Assembly: GCA_964454685.1 (NCBI GenBank)
Contig: CAYVTZ010000017.1
Span: 1-61,830, forward strand
Direction of reading: 5' to 3'
Origin: CAYVTZ01 sp964454685
GTDB taxonomy: Bacteria > Bacillota > Clostridia > Christensenellales > Christensenellaceae
Length of the DNA: 61,830 bases
A program made the translations under genes and the position numbers. Below the pieces are notes generated by a model. It worked only from the letters and a program-made list of their open reading frames with translations, was not told the DNA's origin and made no database searches. Position 1 is the first letter of the stretch, and each line of letters opens with the position of its first letter. Positions 35,500 through 43,353 of the stretch are shown here, in pieces.

Positions 35500-35940
35500 C
35501 TCCGAAAGGGAACGAGAGAGTCAAGCTGCCCGCCCACTTCCACGTATTGCGGGGTCTGGACGGGAGATATGACACTAATATGGAACAAATAGGTTTTTCT
35601 ATTGCTTACGTTCCTTTTCTCCGAAAGGGAACATGAGAGTCAAGCTGCCCGCCCACTTCCACGTATTGCAGGGGTTTGGACGGGAGATATGACACTAATA
35701 TGGAACAAATAGGTTTTTCTATTGCTTACGTNNNNNNNNNNNNNNNNNNNNNNNNNNNNNNNNNNNNNNNNNNNNNNNNNNNNNNNNNNNNNNNNNNNNN
35801 NNNNNNNNNNNNNNNNNNNNNNNNNNNNNNNCTCCGAAAGGGAACATGAGAGTCAAGCTGCCCGCCCACTTCCACGTATTGCAGGGTCTGGACGGGAGAT
35901 ATGACACTAATATGGGATAAATAGATTTTTCTTTTGCTTA
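35500..35940 (+). repeat. Tandem repeat array, unit about 119 bp, broken by an assembly gap
   Basis: Three visible copies start with CTCCGAAAGGGAAC at 35500, 35619 and 35832; the second runs into the N gap. Units are over 90% alike and contain GTCAAGCTGCCCGCCC, TTCCACGTATTGC and GGACGGGAGATATGACAC. CCCGCCC can pair with GGACGGG in each unit. Small differences (GCGGGG/GCAGGG, GGAACAA/GGGATAA) show they are distinct copies. True copy number is unknown because repeats probably caused the gap. Short minus-strand frames through the units are by-products. Confidence 0.9.
35732..35831. other. Assembly gap (100 N)
   Basis: Exactly 100 N, the conventional placeholder for a scaffold gap of unknown size, inside the tandem repeat array. 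Confidence 0.99.
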
Positions 35941-35970
35941 CTTTTCTTTTTTTCTAAAAAGAAAAGTAAG
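35924..35970. repeat. T-rich palindromic dispersed element, copy 2
   Basis: CTTACTTTTCTTTTT and AAAAAGAAAAGTAAG form a perfect 15-bp inverted repeat around a short loop. It is fused to the last tandem-repeat unit, whose tail (TTTTTCTATTGCTTACGT in other units) is a variant of its left arm. The ribosome site of the hydrolase gene follows. Confidence 0.8.
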
Positions 35971-35994
35971 AGACAATACAAAGGAGGCATTGCC

Positions 35995-36936
35995 GTGTTT
36001 GCACAGGAAAACAAAGATCGCTTCATCAACCGTGAGCAATTCGGCTCGTACTGCGACATCACATTCGATATGTATGTGGATGAGGGCGAGGATCGTACCC
36101 AGTTTGAGAACGAAGGGCGCGTAGAGACAACCATCCACTATTTTGAAGCGGGCGAAGGCGAGCCGTTGATTCTGCTGCATGGGCTTGGGCAAACGCTGTA
36201 CACGTGGCATAAAAATTTTGAAACGCTTGCAGACCTGTATCATGTTTACGCGCTGGATTTGCCGGGGCATGGATTTTCGGGCAAGCCGCCCATTGGCTAT
36301 GGCATTGAGGAATTTTCCGCGATACTGGGCGCCTTTTTGGATGCGCAAGGACTAGACGTTGCAAATATTTGCACCTTTGGCGAAAGTGTGGCGTATGCGT
36401 TGGACTTTGCGATGCAAAATCCTGAACGTGTGGGGAAATTGGTACACATTTCTCCGCTGATCAGCAAAGAAATCAAGAAAATATTTACAACGCGTGTGCT
36501 GGACGCGCCGCTTGCGCTGTTTGCGGCAAAAGGGAAATGTACGCCGCAGCAACTGCGCCAAGTGCTCTCCCGCTGCTATTTCGACCAGACCGTGCTGACG
36601 GACGATGTGGTGGAAGAATATCTGCTGGGGCTGGAAGACCGCGAGTATCGCGCGATCGCAAAGCTGTGCATGTTGAATTATATGGATGAAACCGTGATTA
36701 CCCACACCCACGACGTCACCACACCCATTTTGGTGATTCTGGGTGGAGAGGACATCGTGACGGGCGGCAAGAGATGCGCTTTCGTGCAGTGCTCTTTTGA
36801 GAACGCGACCGCACTTACGGTACGCAACTGCGGCTACCTTGCGCACGAAGAAAAACCGGAGAAGGTGAACGATGCGTTGATTCGCTTTTTGGGAGTGCCG
36901 CAAGTCATGGAAGATCAGGAAGAAGAAGCAAACTAG
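35995..36936 (+). CDS. Alpha/beta-hydrolase fold protein
   Basis: A 313-residue hydrolase. About 45 N-terminal residues (FINREQFGSYCDITFDMYVD) precede the fold, which starts at residue 45 or so with IHYFEAGEGEPLILLHGLGQT (oxyanion HG), then ALDLPGHGFSGKP. The nucleophile elbow reads FGESVA, where the usual GxSxG has Ala in the last position. The catalytic Asp may lie in GGEDIVTGG and the His in YLAHEEKP. Substrate unknown. GTG start at 35995 behind AAAGGAGG. It leads the DnaD and DnaC-like genes. Confidence 0.82.
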   Translation: MFAQENKDRFINREQFGSYCDITFDMYVDEGEDRTQFENEGRVETTIHYFEAGEGEPLILLHGLGQTLYTWHKNFETLADLYHVYALDLPGHGFSGKPPIGYGIEEFSAILGAFLDAQGLDVANICTFGESVAYALDFAMQNPERVGKLVHISPLISKEIKKIFTTRVLDAPLALFAAKGKCTPQQLRQVLSRCYFDQTVLTDDVVEEYLLGLEDREYRAIAKLCMLNYMDETVITHTHDVTTPILVILGGEDIVTGGKRCAFVQCSFENATALTVRNCGYLAHEEKPEKVNDALIRFLGVPQVMEDQEEEAN

Positions 36937-36960
36937 GCCGCCGCTTAAATTGAGGAAACT

Positions 36961-38403
36961 ATGGCAAAATTTACGATCGGGGAACTGGGCTTTGTGCCGG
37001 TTCCTACCAATTTTATCAAAAAAGATTTGTTCTCGTCGCCGGAGCAGTATATTCGCCTATACTTGTATGGGCTTTGCTTGGCGTCGACAGGTGTAGCGCC
37101 GGATGACGCGGAACTAGTGGACACACTGCACATGACGTCCGAACAGATTGAGGACGGGCTGCGATATTGGCAAGGCAAAGGGCTGGTGCGCAAGGTCGGC
37201 ACAAAATACGAATATGTGTTTGGGGAGCAGCTTCAGGAGCCCTCGCGCCGCCGCGCGCCGTTGTACGCCGATCAAAACTTCAACAATATTCTGACGACCA
37301 TCTTTGGGCGGGAATTGACCCCTTCTGATCTTAGTAAAATCTATGATTATACGGATATCTTTGGCTTGCCGCAGGATGTGGTGATCTCGATGATCGAATA
37401 TTGTGTGTCGAACAAAGGCAACCGCGTAAGCATTGCATACCTTGATAAAGTAGCGCAAAGCTGGGCGGAGGAAGGTATCGTCACCGTAAAGGCGGCTGCG
37501 GAAAAAATTGAGGAGTATCGCGCGACGACAGGCGGCGCAAACAAGCTGATGCGCTTAATGGGGCTGCACGGGAAATACCCCGGGCAGACAGAGCTGGAAT
37601 TTTACACCAAATGGACGGAAAAGCTGGGTTTTACGCATGACGCGATTGAGTATGCAATGCGCGGCAAAGAATTTTCGGGCAGTCAGCCGTTCAAATATCT
37701 GGACGCGATTTTGATCAACCTGCACGAGGCAGGCGCGACGACTGCGCGTAAGATCAATGAATACTATACCGAGTATAAGGACAGGGAAGAAAACATCAAA
37801 AAAATATTACAGGCGCTGGACTACTCGCGCGCCTCGATTACGCCTGTTCGGGAACGCTTTTATGAGAGCTGGCGCAAGGAAGGATATTCCATGCAGATGA
37901 TTTTGCAGGCGTGTGTGCACTCGCTGAGCATGGGAAGCAGGAAATTTGAAACCGTGGACGCTCTGCTCAAAGAATGGCGCGTGCAGGGGTTGGGCAACGA
38001 GACAGAGATTGCGCAATACCTGCAAAAGCAAAACACCTTGGATGAAAAAGTGAAGCAAGTGTATGAGTGCATGGGCATCAGCAAGCCGGTTGGCGACCCT
38101 GACCGACGCAGCTATCTGCAATATACGCAGGAATGCAAGATGGCACACGAGGTGTTGCTGTTTGCGGCGGAGATCAGTTCTCTCAAAGAACGCCCGCTGG
38201 ACTTTATGCACCGCGTACTGGGGCGCTGGGCGCAGGACGGCATCACCACACTGGCAATGGCACAGCAGCAGAATCTGACCAAGCTGATGTCCTCTGATAA
38301 GGCAGAGCAAAAGGCATACCCTCAGCGGGTGTACTCCGAGGAGGAGAAGCAGAAAATGGACGAACATGCCATGCGCGAGCTAGAGGAACTGTATGGCGAA
38401 TAA
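36961..38403 (+). CDS. DnaD-domain replication protein
   Basis: A 480-residue protein. The N-terminal part (1 to about 85) looks like a winged-helix domain (IRLYLYGLCLASTG, QIEDGLRYWQGKGLVRK). It is followed by tandem DnaD/DDBH2-type helical modules, visible as IYDYTDIFGLPQDVVISMIEYC with VSIAYLDKVAQSWAEEGI, and again as YTKWTEKLGFTHDAIEYAM with FKYLDAILINLHEAG, plus a probable third copy near residue 380-430. DnaD proteins help primosome assembly at origins and restart sites. It overlaps the DnaC-like gene by 11 nt. Confidence 0.88.
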   Translation: MAKFTIGELGFVPVPTNFIKKDLFSSPEQYIRLYLYGLCLASTGVAPDDAELVDTLHMTSEQIEDGLRYWQGKGLVRKVGTKYEYVFGEQLQEPSRRRAPLYADQNFNNILTTIFGRELTPSDLSKIYDYTDIFGLPQDVVISMIEYCVSNKGNRVSIAYLDKVAQSWAEEGIVTVKAAAEKIEEYRATTGGANKLMRLMGLHGKYPGQTELEFYTKWTEKLGFTHDAIEYAMRGKEFSGSQPFKYLDAILINLHEAGATTARKINEYYTEYKDREENIKKILQALDYSRASITPVRERFYESWRKEGYSMQMILQACVHSLSMGSRKFETVDALLKEWRVQGLGNETEIAQYLQKQNTLDEKVKQVYECMGISKPVGDPDRRSYLQYTQECKMAHEVLLFAAEISSLKERPLDFMHRVLGRWAQDGITTLAMAQQQNLTKLMSSDKAEQKAYPQRVYSEEEKQKMDEHAMRELEELYGE

Positions 38404-39280
38404 GAGCATTACCGACCTGCTTGCCGACTTCGAGCAGCGGGCGGCACGGCAACAATTTCGGGCATCGCTGATGCAGGAGGAGGCGCAAAACGCGCTCAAT
38501 GCGCTGTTGGCGCAGCAGTTGGAGCATATCCTGCAAGGCAGCGCCGATGCGGTGCTTCATGAGCGTATTGCAGCACTGGAGGCGCAGCTTTGCGCGGTGC
38601 AAGAGGTCTGCCCGCTGTGCGGGGGCAAAGGCGTGGTGAACGGAGTACTCTGCACATGCTTTCTGAAAGAGGCATATGTGCAGGTTTATGGCGCGCGGCG
38701 CATCGAGGCACTGCAAGCAGACGACAGCCTGTTTGATGAAGCGGTGTTTGATGATGCGCATCCCTTGCAGGGCATTGGCAAAACGCAGCGGGAATATATG
38801 CGGATGTATCGGCAGGTTTGCCGGAAATATGTGGATGCCTTTCCGGATACGCCTAAGGCAAATATGTTGCTGAAGGGGAAGGCGGGAACAGGCAAAACAT
38901 TCTTGCTGGAGTGCATAGCAAAGCGGGCGCAGGCGCGCGGCATTGATGTGTGCTTGATTGGCGCGGGGGCGCTGTTTTCTGCGTTTCACCGTCATCGTTT
39001 GGGAGAAGGGGAGACGCTTTCGCTGCTGCATGATGCGCGGCTTTTGCTGATCGACGATTTGGGCAGCGAACCTGTCACGCAGAATGTGAGCGTGGAGTAT
39101 TTTTTCGACTTGATCAATTCACGGCAGGAAAAAAAGCTGCATACGGTTGTTTCCACCAATGTGGAGGACTTACAGCGGCGTTATGACGAGCGTGTGTGGT
39201 CGCGGCTTCGCAATCGGCTCAATACCTCCGAACTGCGCTTTGACGGCGCGGACGTACGGCTGCGGTCCGGAAAGGAATGA
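38393..39280 (+). CDS. DnaC/DnaI-like helicase-loader ATPase
   Basis: A 295-residue AAA+ protein. Residues 1-70 are helical; four cysteines (C73, C76, C87, C89) form a probable zinc-binding site; the ATPase has Walker A GKAGTGKT (162-169), Walker B LLLIDDLG (217-224), sensor VVSTN and the arginine-finger region ERVWSRLRNRL. This resembles DnaI/DnaC loaders of the replicative helicase. Overlap with the DnaD gene supports a shared role in helicase loading. IstB-type transposition helpers share the fold, but no transposase is present. Confidence 0.88.
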   Translation: MANKSITDLLADFEQRAARQQFRASLMQEEAQNALNALLAQQLEHILQGSADAVLHERIAALEAQLCAVQEVCPLCGGKGVVNGVLCTCFLKEAYVQVYGARRIEALQADDSLFDEAVFDDAHPLQGIGKTQREYMRMYRQVCRKYVDAFPDTPKANMLLKGKAGTGKTFLLECIAKRAQARGIDVCLIGAGALFSAFHRHRLGEGETLSLLHDARLLLIDDLGSEPVTQNVSVEYFFDLINSRQEKKLHTVVSTNVEDLQRRYDERVWSRLRNRLNTSELRFDGADVRLRSGKE

Positions 39281-39283
39281 AGG

Positions 39284-39931
39284 ATGATTCGAGTTTGTAT
39301 TTTTGATTTGGATGGCACGATGATTGATTCGGTGCCGGATTTGGCAGACAGCCTAAACCATGCGCTGCGCGCGGAGGGCTTGCCGCTGTTTACCGAGGCA
39401 CAGACGCAGGCAAATGTGGGCAACGGTTTGGCGCACCTGATCCGCTCCGCGATCCCGGCCGCGCAGGACACGCCGGAAATGTTGGAAAAGCTGCTTGCTG
39501 CCTATACGACATATTATACGGCGCATTGCACCAATAAAACCACGGTCTATGCAGGAATGCGCGAACTTTTGGCGGAACTCAAGCAAAGAGGTATTGCCGT
39601 TGCGGTAGTGACCAACAAGCCTGCGCAATATTTGGATAAAATCTTATCTGAACTGTTTGCGGAAGTGGACTTTGTGCGCGTGGTTGGCGCGGGAGAATTT
39701 GAGCATAAGCCTGCGCCGGACGGCTGCTTTGCCGTGCTCAAAGAAAATGGGTTTGCGCCGCAGGAATGTCTCTACTTAGGGGATACCACGGTGGATGTGG
39801 AAACTGCGAAAAACGCGGGCATTGATTGTGTGGCGGTCTCGTGGGGGTATCAGCCTTTGAGCGCGCTAACGGGCGCACAGTATCAGATCACACATCCCTT
39901 GCAGCTTTTGGAAATCATTGATGCCAAATGA
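39284..39931 (+). CDS. HAD-family phosphatase (phosphoglycolate phosphatase-like)
   Basis: A 215-residue HAD hydrolase. Motif I is FDLDGTMIDS at residues 7-16, motif II VVTNKP near 107, motif III lysine in EHKPAPD, and motif IV YLGDTTVDVETA. The helical cap between motifs I and II is of the Gph/PGP type. The substrate could be phosphoglycolate, pyrophosphate or another small phosphate ester. It starts 3 nt after the DnaC-like gene and closes that operon before a strong hairpin. Confidence 0.9.
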   Translation: MIRVCIFDLDGTMIDSVPDLADSLNHALRAEGLPLFTEAQTQANVGNGLAHLIRSAIPAAQDTPEMLEKLLAAYTTYYTAHCTNKTTVYAGMRELLAELKQRGIAVAVVTNKPAQYLDKILSELFAEVDFVRVVGAGEFEHKPAPDGCFAVLKENGFAPQECLYLGDTTVDVETAKNAGIDCVAVSWGYQPLSALTGAQYQITHPLQLLEIIDAK

Positions 39932-39958
39932 AATTGCCGGACATCAAATGACGGTTCA

Positions 39959-39995
39959 GCATCCTTTTGCAATAGTCTTGCAAAAGGATGCTCTG
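39959..39995 (+). terminator. Hairpin terminator after the HAD gene
   Basis: A perfect 14-bp stem GCATCCTTTTGCAA / TTGCAAAAGGATGC with a 5-nt loop is followed by TCTGTTTT. Confidence 0.75.
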
Positions 39996-40124
39996 TTTTC
40001 CCCAAAAGGCTGGCGGTGAGCGATTGCATGCCGGAGAAAACAGAGCAAAAATCAGGCGTGCCACACAACGTGGACACCCTCAGCGAGGCATCCGTATTTC
40101 GCGTTCTGTAAGTGCGCTAAAACA

Positions 40125-40430
40125 TCAAAGCGCACACCAAAGGCACTGCAAATCCACATGTGCCTCATCCGCGAAGGAAACGCCTTCCTGCTCCAGCAAA
40201 CTGCGTTGCTTGTCCATGCCGCCAAAGGCAAATGCAGGCGCAAGCCGACCTTGCGCATTGACCACGCGATGGCAGGGTATAACGCCGGGCAATGGATTGA
40301 CATGCAGCGCGTTGCCCACCGCTTTTGCGGCGCGCGGGCTGCCGGCCAACAGCGCGATTTGTCCGTAAGTTGCCACTTTCCCTTGGGGGATGCTGCGCAC
40401 GGCATCGTAGACGCGTTCGGTAAAGGTCAT
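40125..40430 (-). CDS. MGMT-family DNA alkyltransferase-like protein
   Basis: A 101-residue protein equal to only the C-terminal, DNA-binding domain of O6-methylguanine-DNA methyltransferase. The active-site motif IPCHRVV is intact with cysteine at 53, in contrast to ATL proteins, which have tryptophan there. The helix-turn-helix region reads ATYGQIALLAGSPRAAKAVGNALHVNP. It could accept alkyl groups itself or flag lesions for excision repair. ATG 40430 with AGGAGACC upstream. It is divergent from the P-type ATPase gene. Confidence 0.85.
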   Translation of the reverse strand: MTFTERVYDAVRSIPQGKVATYGQIALLAGSPRAAKAVGNALHVNPLPGVIPCHRVVNAQGRLAPAFAFGGMDKQRSLLEQEGVSFADEAHVDLQCLWCAL

Positions 40431-40565
40431 AATCGGTCTCCTCTCTTGTTCGCTTTTGTAAACATTATACTGCAAGTAGAAGGAAAAAGCAGCAATCGAA
40501 AGAGATACGAAAGAAAAAATTCATATTCTCTTCATACGATGATGCTATCATTTGCGCGTGGATTT

Positions 40566-40574
40566 TGTTATAAT
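40566..40574 (+). promoter_or_regulatory. Extended -10 promoter of the CtpE-like ATPase
   Basis: TG-T-TATAAT at 40566-40574. ATGATGCTATCAT, a 5-3-5 inverted repeat, lies at 40539-40551 over the -35 position. Confidence 0.6.
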
Positions 40575-40580
40575 AATACC

Positions 40581-40795
40581 TGCTAAACTCAAATTTGTTT
40601 CCGGGCATGTCTGTGCCTGTTTCAGCGGATGCAGATGATTTACTGCATGAGGAAGAGGTAGCATCCATGCTGTGGCTTGACCGGATTTTGGCACTCGCTA
40701 GGTGCGGGAACGACCCAAAACCGGCAGATTGCAAGCACTTTGCAGTATAAGCAACCATCAACAGAATCAACAGAAAAAGACCAAGGGAGACAGGC
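40581..40795 (+). promoter_or_regulatory. Structured 5' leader (riboswitch-like) of the CtpE-like ATPase
   Basis: A leader of about 215 nt has several stems. CCGG-A-TTTTGG (40681-40691) pairs with CCAAAA-CCGG (40715-40724), enclosing a GCAC/GTGC hairpin. TGCAA/TTGCA forms a hairpin near 40731-40743. Two stems exclude each other: ATGCAG (40629-40634) with CTGCAT (40643-40648), against GGATGC (40627-40632) with GCATCC (40661-40666). Such a switch suggests a metal-sensing riboswitch, but I do not recognise M-box, yybP-ykoY, NiCo or another known consensus. Confidence 0.45.
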
Positions 40796-43189
40796 ATGCA
40801 GCCAGAGCGATATTCCGCAGCATACGATCAGGGCTTGACACACCGTCAGGTGAACGAGCGCAAAGAGCAGGGACTTACAAACGCCTATGACGGCGCAAAT
40901 AAAACCAAATCCATTGGTCAGATTTTTAAAGACAATCTGCTGACCTTTTTTAATATTATCAATGCGGCTTTCGCGGTGCTGATTTTAGCAACAGGTTCGT
41001 ACACGGACCTTGTTTTTTTGCTGGTGGTCATCGGAAACTTGATTATCGGGCTGGTACAGGAAATCGCCTCAAAACGTACGCTGGATAAGCTTTCTCTGAT
41101 TGTAGCGGCGAAGGTGACGGTGATACGGGAAAGCCAAGAGGAATTACTGCCGGTTGCGGATCTGGTGCTGGATGATGTGACCGTATTGGCGCAGGGCGAT
41201 CAGATTTGTGCGGACGGCACGGTGCTGCATGGGTACATTGAAGTCAATGAATCGCTGATCACGGGCGAATCGGATGTGATTGCCAAGGAGACCGGAGATC
41301 AGGTGTTTTCCGGCAGCTTTGTGGTGGCGGGGCATGCCTATGCGCGAGTGGAAACAGTGGGAGAGGACAATTTTGCCAACAAGATTTCCTCGGATGCTAA
41401 AGTCGCGCGCAAGCGCGTCTCGCAGTTGCGCAGCTCGCTGGACAAGATTTTAAAAATAATCAGCATTATACTGATCCCGATTGGGGTTTCGCTGTTTCTC
41501 AAACAGATGCTGGTCACGGGGCTGACGCCGGAAAAAAATATTGTGACGACGGTAGGGGCGCTGATTGGCATGATTCCGGAGGGCTTGATTTTACTGACGA
41601 GCATGTCTCTGGCATCAAGCGCCGTCATTCTGGCATACAAGCGTACCCTGGTACAGGATCTGTATTGCATCGAAACACTGGCGCGGGTGGACGTGCTGTG
41701 CCTGGATAAGACAGGAACCATCACGGAAGGAAACATGCAGGTAAAGCATGTGCTGCCGCTTAAAAAATTCGATTATGATAAAGTGCTGGCAAACATTTGC
41801 GGCGCACTGGGCAGGGAAAATACCACCGCGTCTGCGCTCTGCGATTACAGCGGGATGCAGCACGATTATAAGGTGCTCGAAGTGGTTCCGTTTTCCTCTG
41901 CGCGTAAATACAGCGGCGTGTATTTTGCGGAGCAAGGAGCCTATTTTCTCGGTTCTTATGAGAACATTTTTGGAAATCGGGAGGGCATCGAGCTAAACAT
42001 GGTGGAGCCGCACATCAAAGCGGGGAACCGTGTGCTGGTGCTGGCGCACAGCACAAGCACATCCGGTGATTTTGCGATTCCGCAGGACACCGAACCGATG
42101 GCGTTTATTGTCATCTCTGATCAAATCCGGCCAGAAGCGCCGCAAACACTGAAATACTTTGCACAGCAGGATGTGGAGATCAAAATTATCTCGGGTGATC
42201 ATCCTCAAACGGTGAGTGAGATTGCGAAAAAGGCCGGTGTGAGCCATGCGGAACGGTATGTGGATGCGTCCAAGCTGACAACACCGGAAGAGCTGCGTGA
42301 GGCGGTGCTAAACAACAGCGTCTTTGGACGCGTGTCCCCCCAGCAGAAGAAGGATATGGTATCCTATCTGAAGGAAGCGGGTCATACGGTTGCCATGACG
42401 GGTGACGGCGTAAACGATATTTTGGCGCTGCGTGAATCTGATTGCAGCATTGTGATGGCGTCGGGTGCAGGTGCGGCAAAAAACATTGCAAATCTGGTGC
42501 TGCTGGATTCTAACTTTGCTGTGATGCCGGAAATACTGGCAGAGGGGCGCAAGGTAATCAATAACATCAACCGTGTGGCGACGTTGTTCATCACCAAAAC
42601 GACATACGCGGTGCTGCTGGCGGTGCTGACGACGCTGCTGCTGGCTGCGCCGTACCCCTTTACGCCCATACAAATGACGCTGATCAGTTTTGTGACGATC
42701 GGCTTCCCCTCCTTCTTTTTGGCATTTGAGCCAAACAACACGCGGGTGGGGGAAAACTTCCTGCGAATGATTCTGCAAAAGTCATTACCGGGCGGGCTTT
42801 GCGTCATCATCAGCATCCTGACGGCGAACGCGATTGCGCCAAACCTATTGGGGGCAAGCGCGGCGCAGCTTTCCACCATCAGCATGGTGCTGGCTACGGC
42901 GGTGGGCTTGTGGGTGGTGGCAAAGGTCAGCCGTCCGTTTACACTGATGCGAAAGGTTTTGTTCATTGCGACGCTGGCGGTGACGGTGTTCTGCTTTACC
43001 GCTCTGGACTGGTTGTTTGACGTGGTGCATTTAACGCCGCAGCAATGGCTGCTGTGTGCAATTCTGGCGGTGGTCATGCCGCTGATTATGTGGGGCATGG
43101 AGCGATTTGTGCAGTATGTCTTTAACGTGATGGATCGGCGCAAACCGGAAATATTGCAAAAAATCAAGAACAGAATGGATTCGGAATAG
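40796..43189 (+). CDS. P-type cation ATPase, CtpE-like
   Basis: A 797-residue P-type ATPase. The actuator motif is TGES, the phosphorylation motif DKTGTIT, and the hinge TGDGVNDILAL. The span-4 motif is MIPEGLILLTSMSL, and the N-terminus VNERKEQGLTNAY resembles the CtpE group, calcium transporters in Actinobacteria. No N-terminal heavy-metal domain is present. Calcium is the best guess but unproven. ATG 40796 follows AAGGGAGACAGG. It has its own extended -10 promoter and long structured leader, and a terminator after it. Confidence 0.88.
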   Translation: MQPERYSAAYDQGLTHRQVNERKEQGLTNAYDGANKTKSIGQIFKDNLLTFFNIINAAFAVLILATGSYTDLVFLLVVIGNLIIGLVQEIASKRTLDKLSLIVAAKVTVIRESQEELLPVADLVLDDVTVLAQGDQICADGTVLHGYIEVNESLITGESDVIAKETGDQVFSGSFVVAGHAYARVETVGEDNFANKISSDAKVARKRVSQLRSSLDKILKIISIILIPIGVSLFLKQMLVTGLTPEKNIVTTVGALIGMIPEGLILLTSMSLASSAVILAYKRTLVQDLYCIETLARVDVLCLDKTGTITEGNMQVKHVLPLKKFDYDKVLANICGALGRENTTASALCDYSGMQHDYKVLEVVPFSSARKYSGVYFAEQGAYFLGSYENIFGNREGIELNMVEPHIKAGNRVLVLAHSTSTSGDFAIPQDTEPMAFIVISDQIRPEAPQTLKYFAQQDVEIKIISGDHPQTVSEIAKKAGVSHAERYVDASKLTTPEELREAVLNNSVFGRVSPQQKKDMVSYLKEAGHTVAMTGDGVNDILALRESDCSIVMASGAGAAKNIANLVLLDSNFAVMPEILAEGRKVINNINRVATLFITKTTYAVLLAVLTTLLLAAPYPFTPIQMTLISFVTIGFPSFFLAFEPNNTRVGENFLRMILQKSLPGGLCVIISILTANAIAPNLLGASAAQLSTISMVLATAVGLWVVAKVSRPFTLMRKVLFIATLAVTVFCFTALDWLFDVVHLTPQQWLLCAILAVVMPLIMWGMERFVQYVFNVMDRRKPEILQKIKNRMDSE

Positions 43190-43207
43190 ACTCCGGTTGA
43201 TTCACGG

Positions 43208-43236
43208 AAAGGCGCAGCTTTGGCAGCGCCTTTTTT
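43208..43236 (+). terminator. Terminator after the CtpE-like ATPase
   Basis: AAAGGCGC-AGCTTTGGCA-GCGCCTTT followed by TTT. Confidence 0.85.
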
Positions 43237-43353
43237 GCAGTAAATTTTTCTGCGTTTTGGACGGGTTTTCACGCAGTTCTTCTTTACTTCACAGGCTAAG
43301 GCTGGTAGTATAGTATGTAATAAATTTTTGAATCAAAATAAGGAGAATCGATT

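Noticed and set aside
35390..35907. Short minus-strand frames through the tandem repeats (sequence like SYLPSRPRNTWKWAGS).
   Set aside because: They repeat with the DNA unit, run into N bases, and lack ribosome sites; by-products of the repeat.
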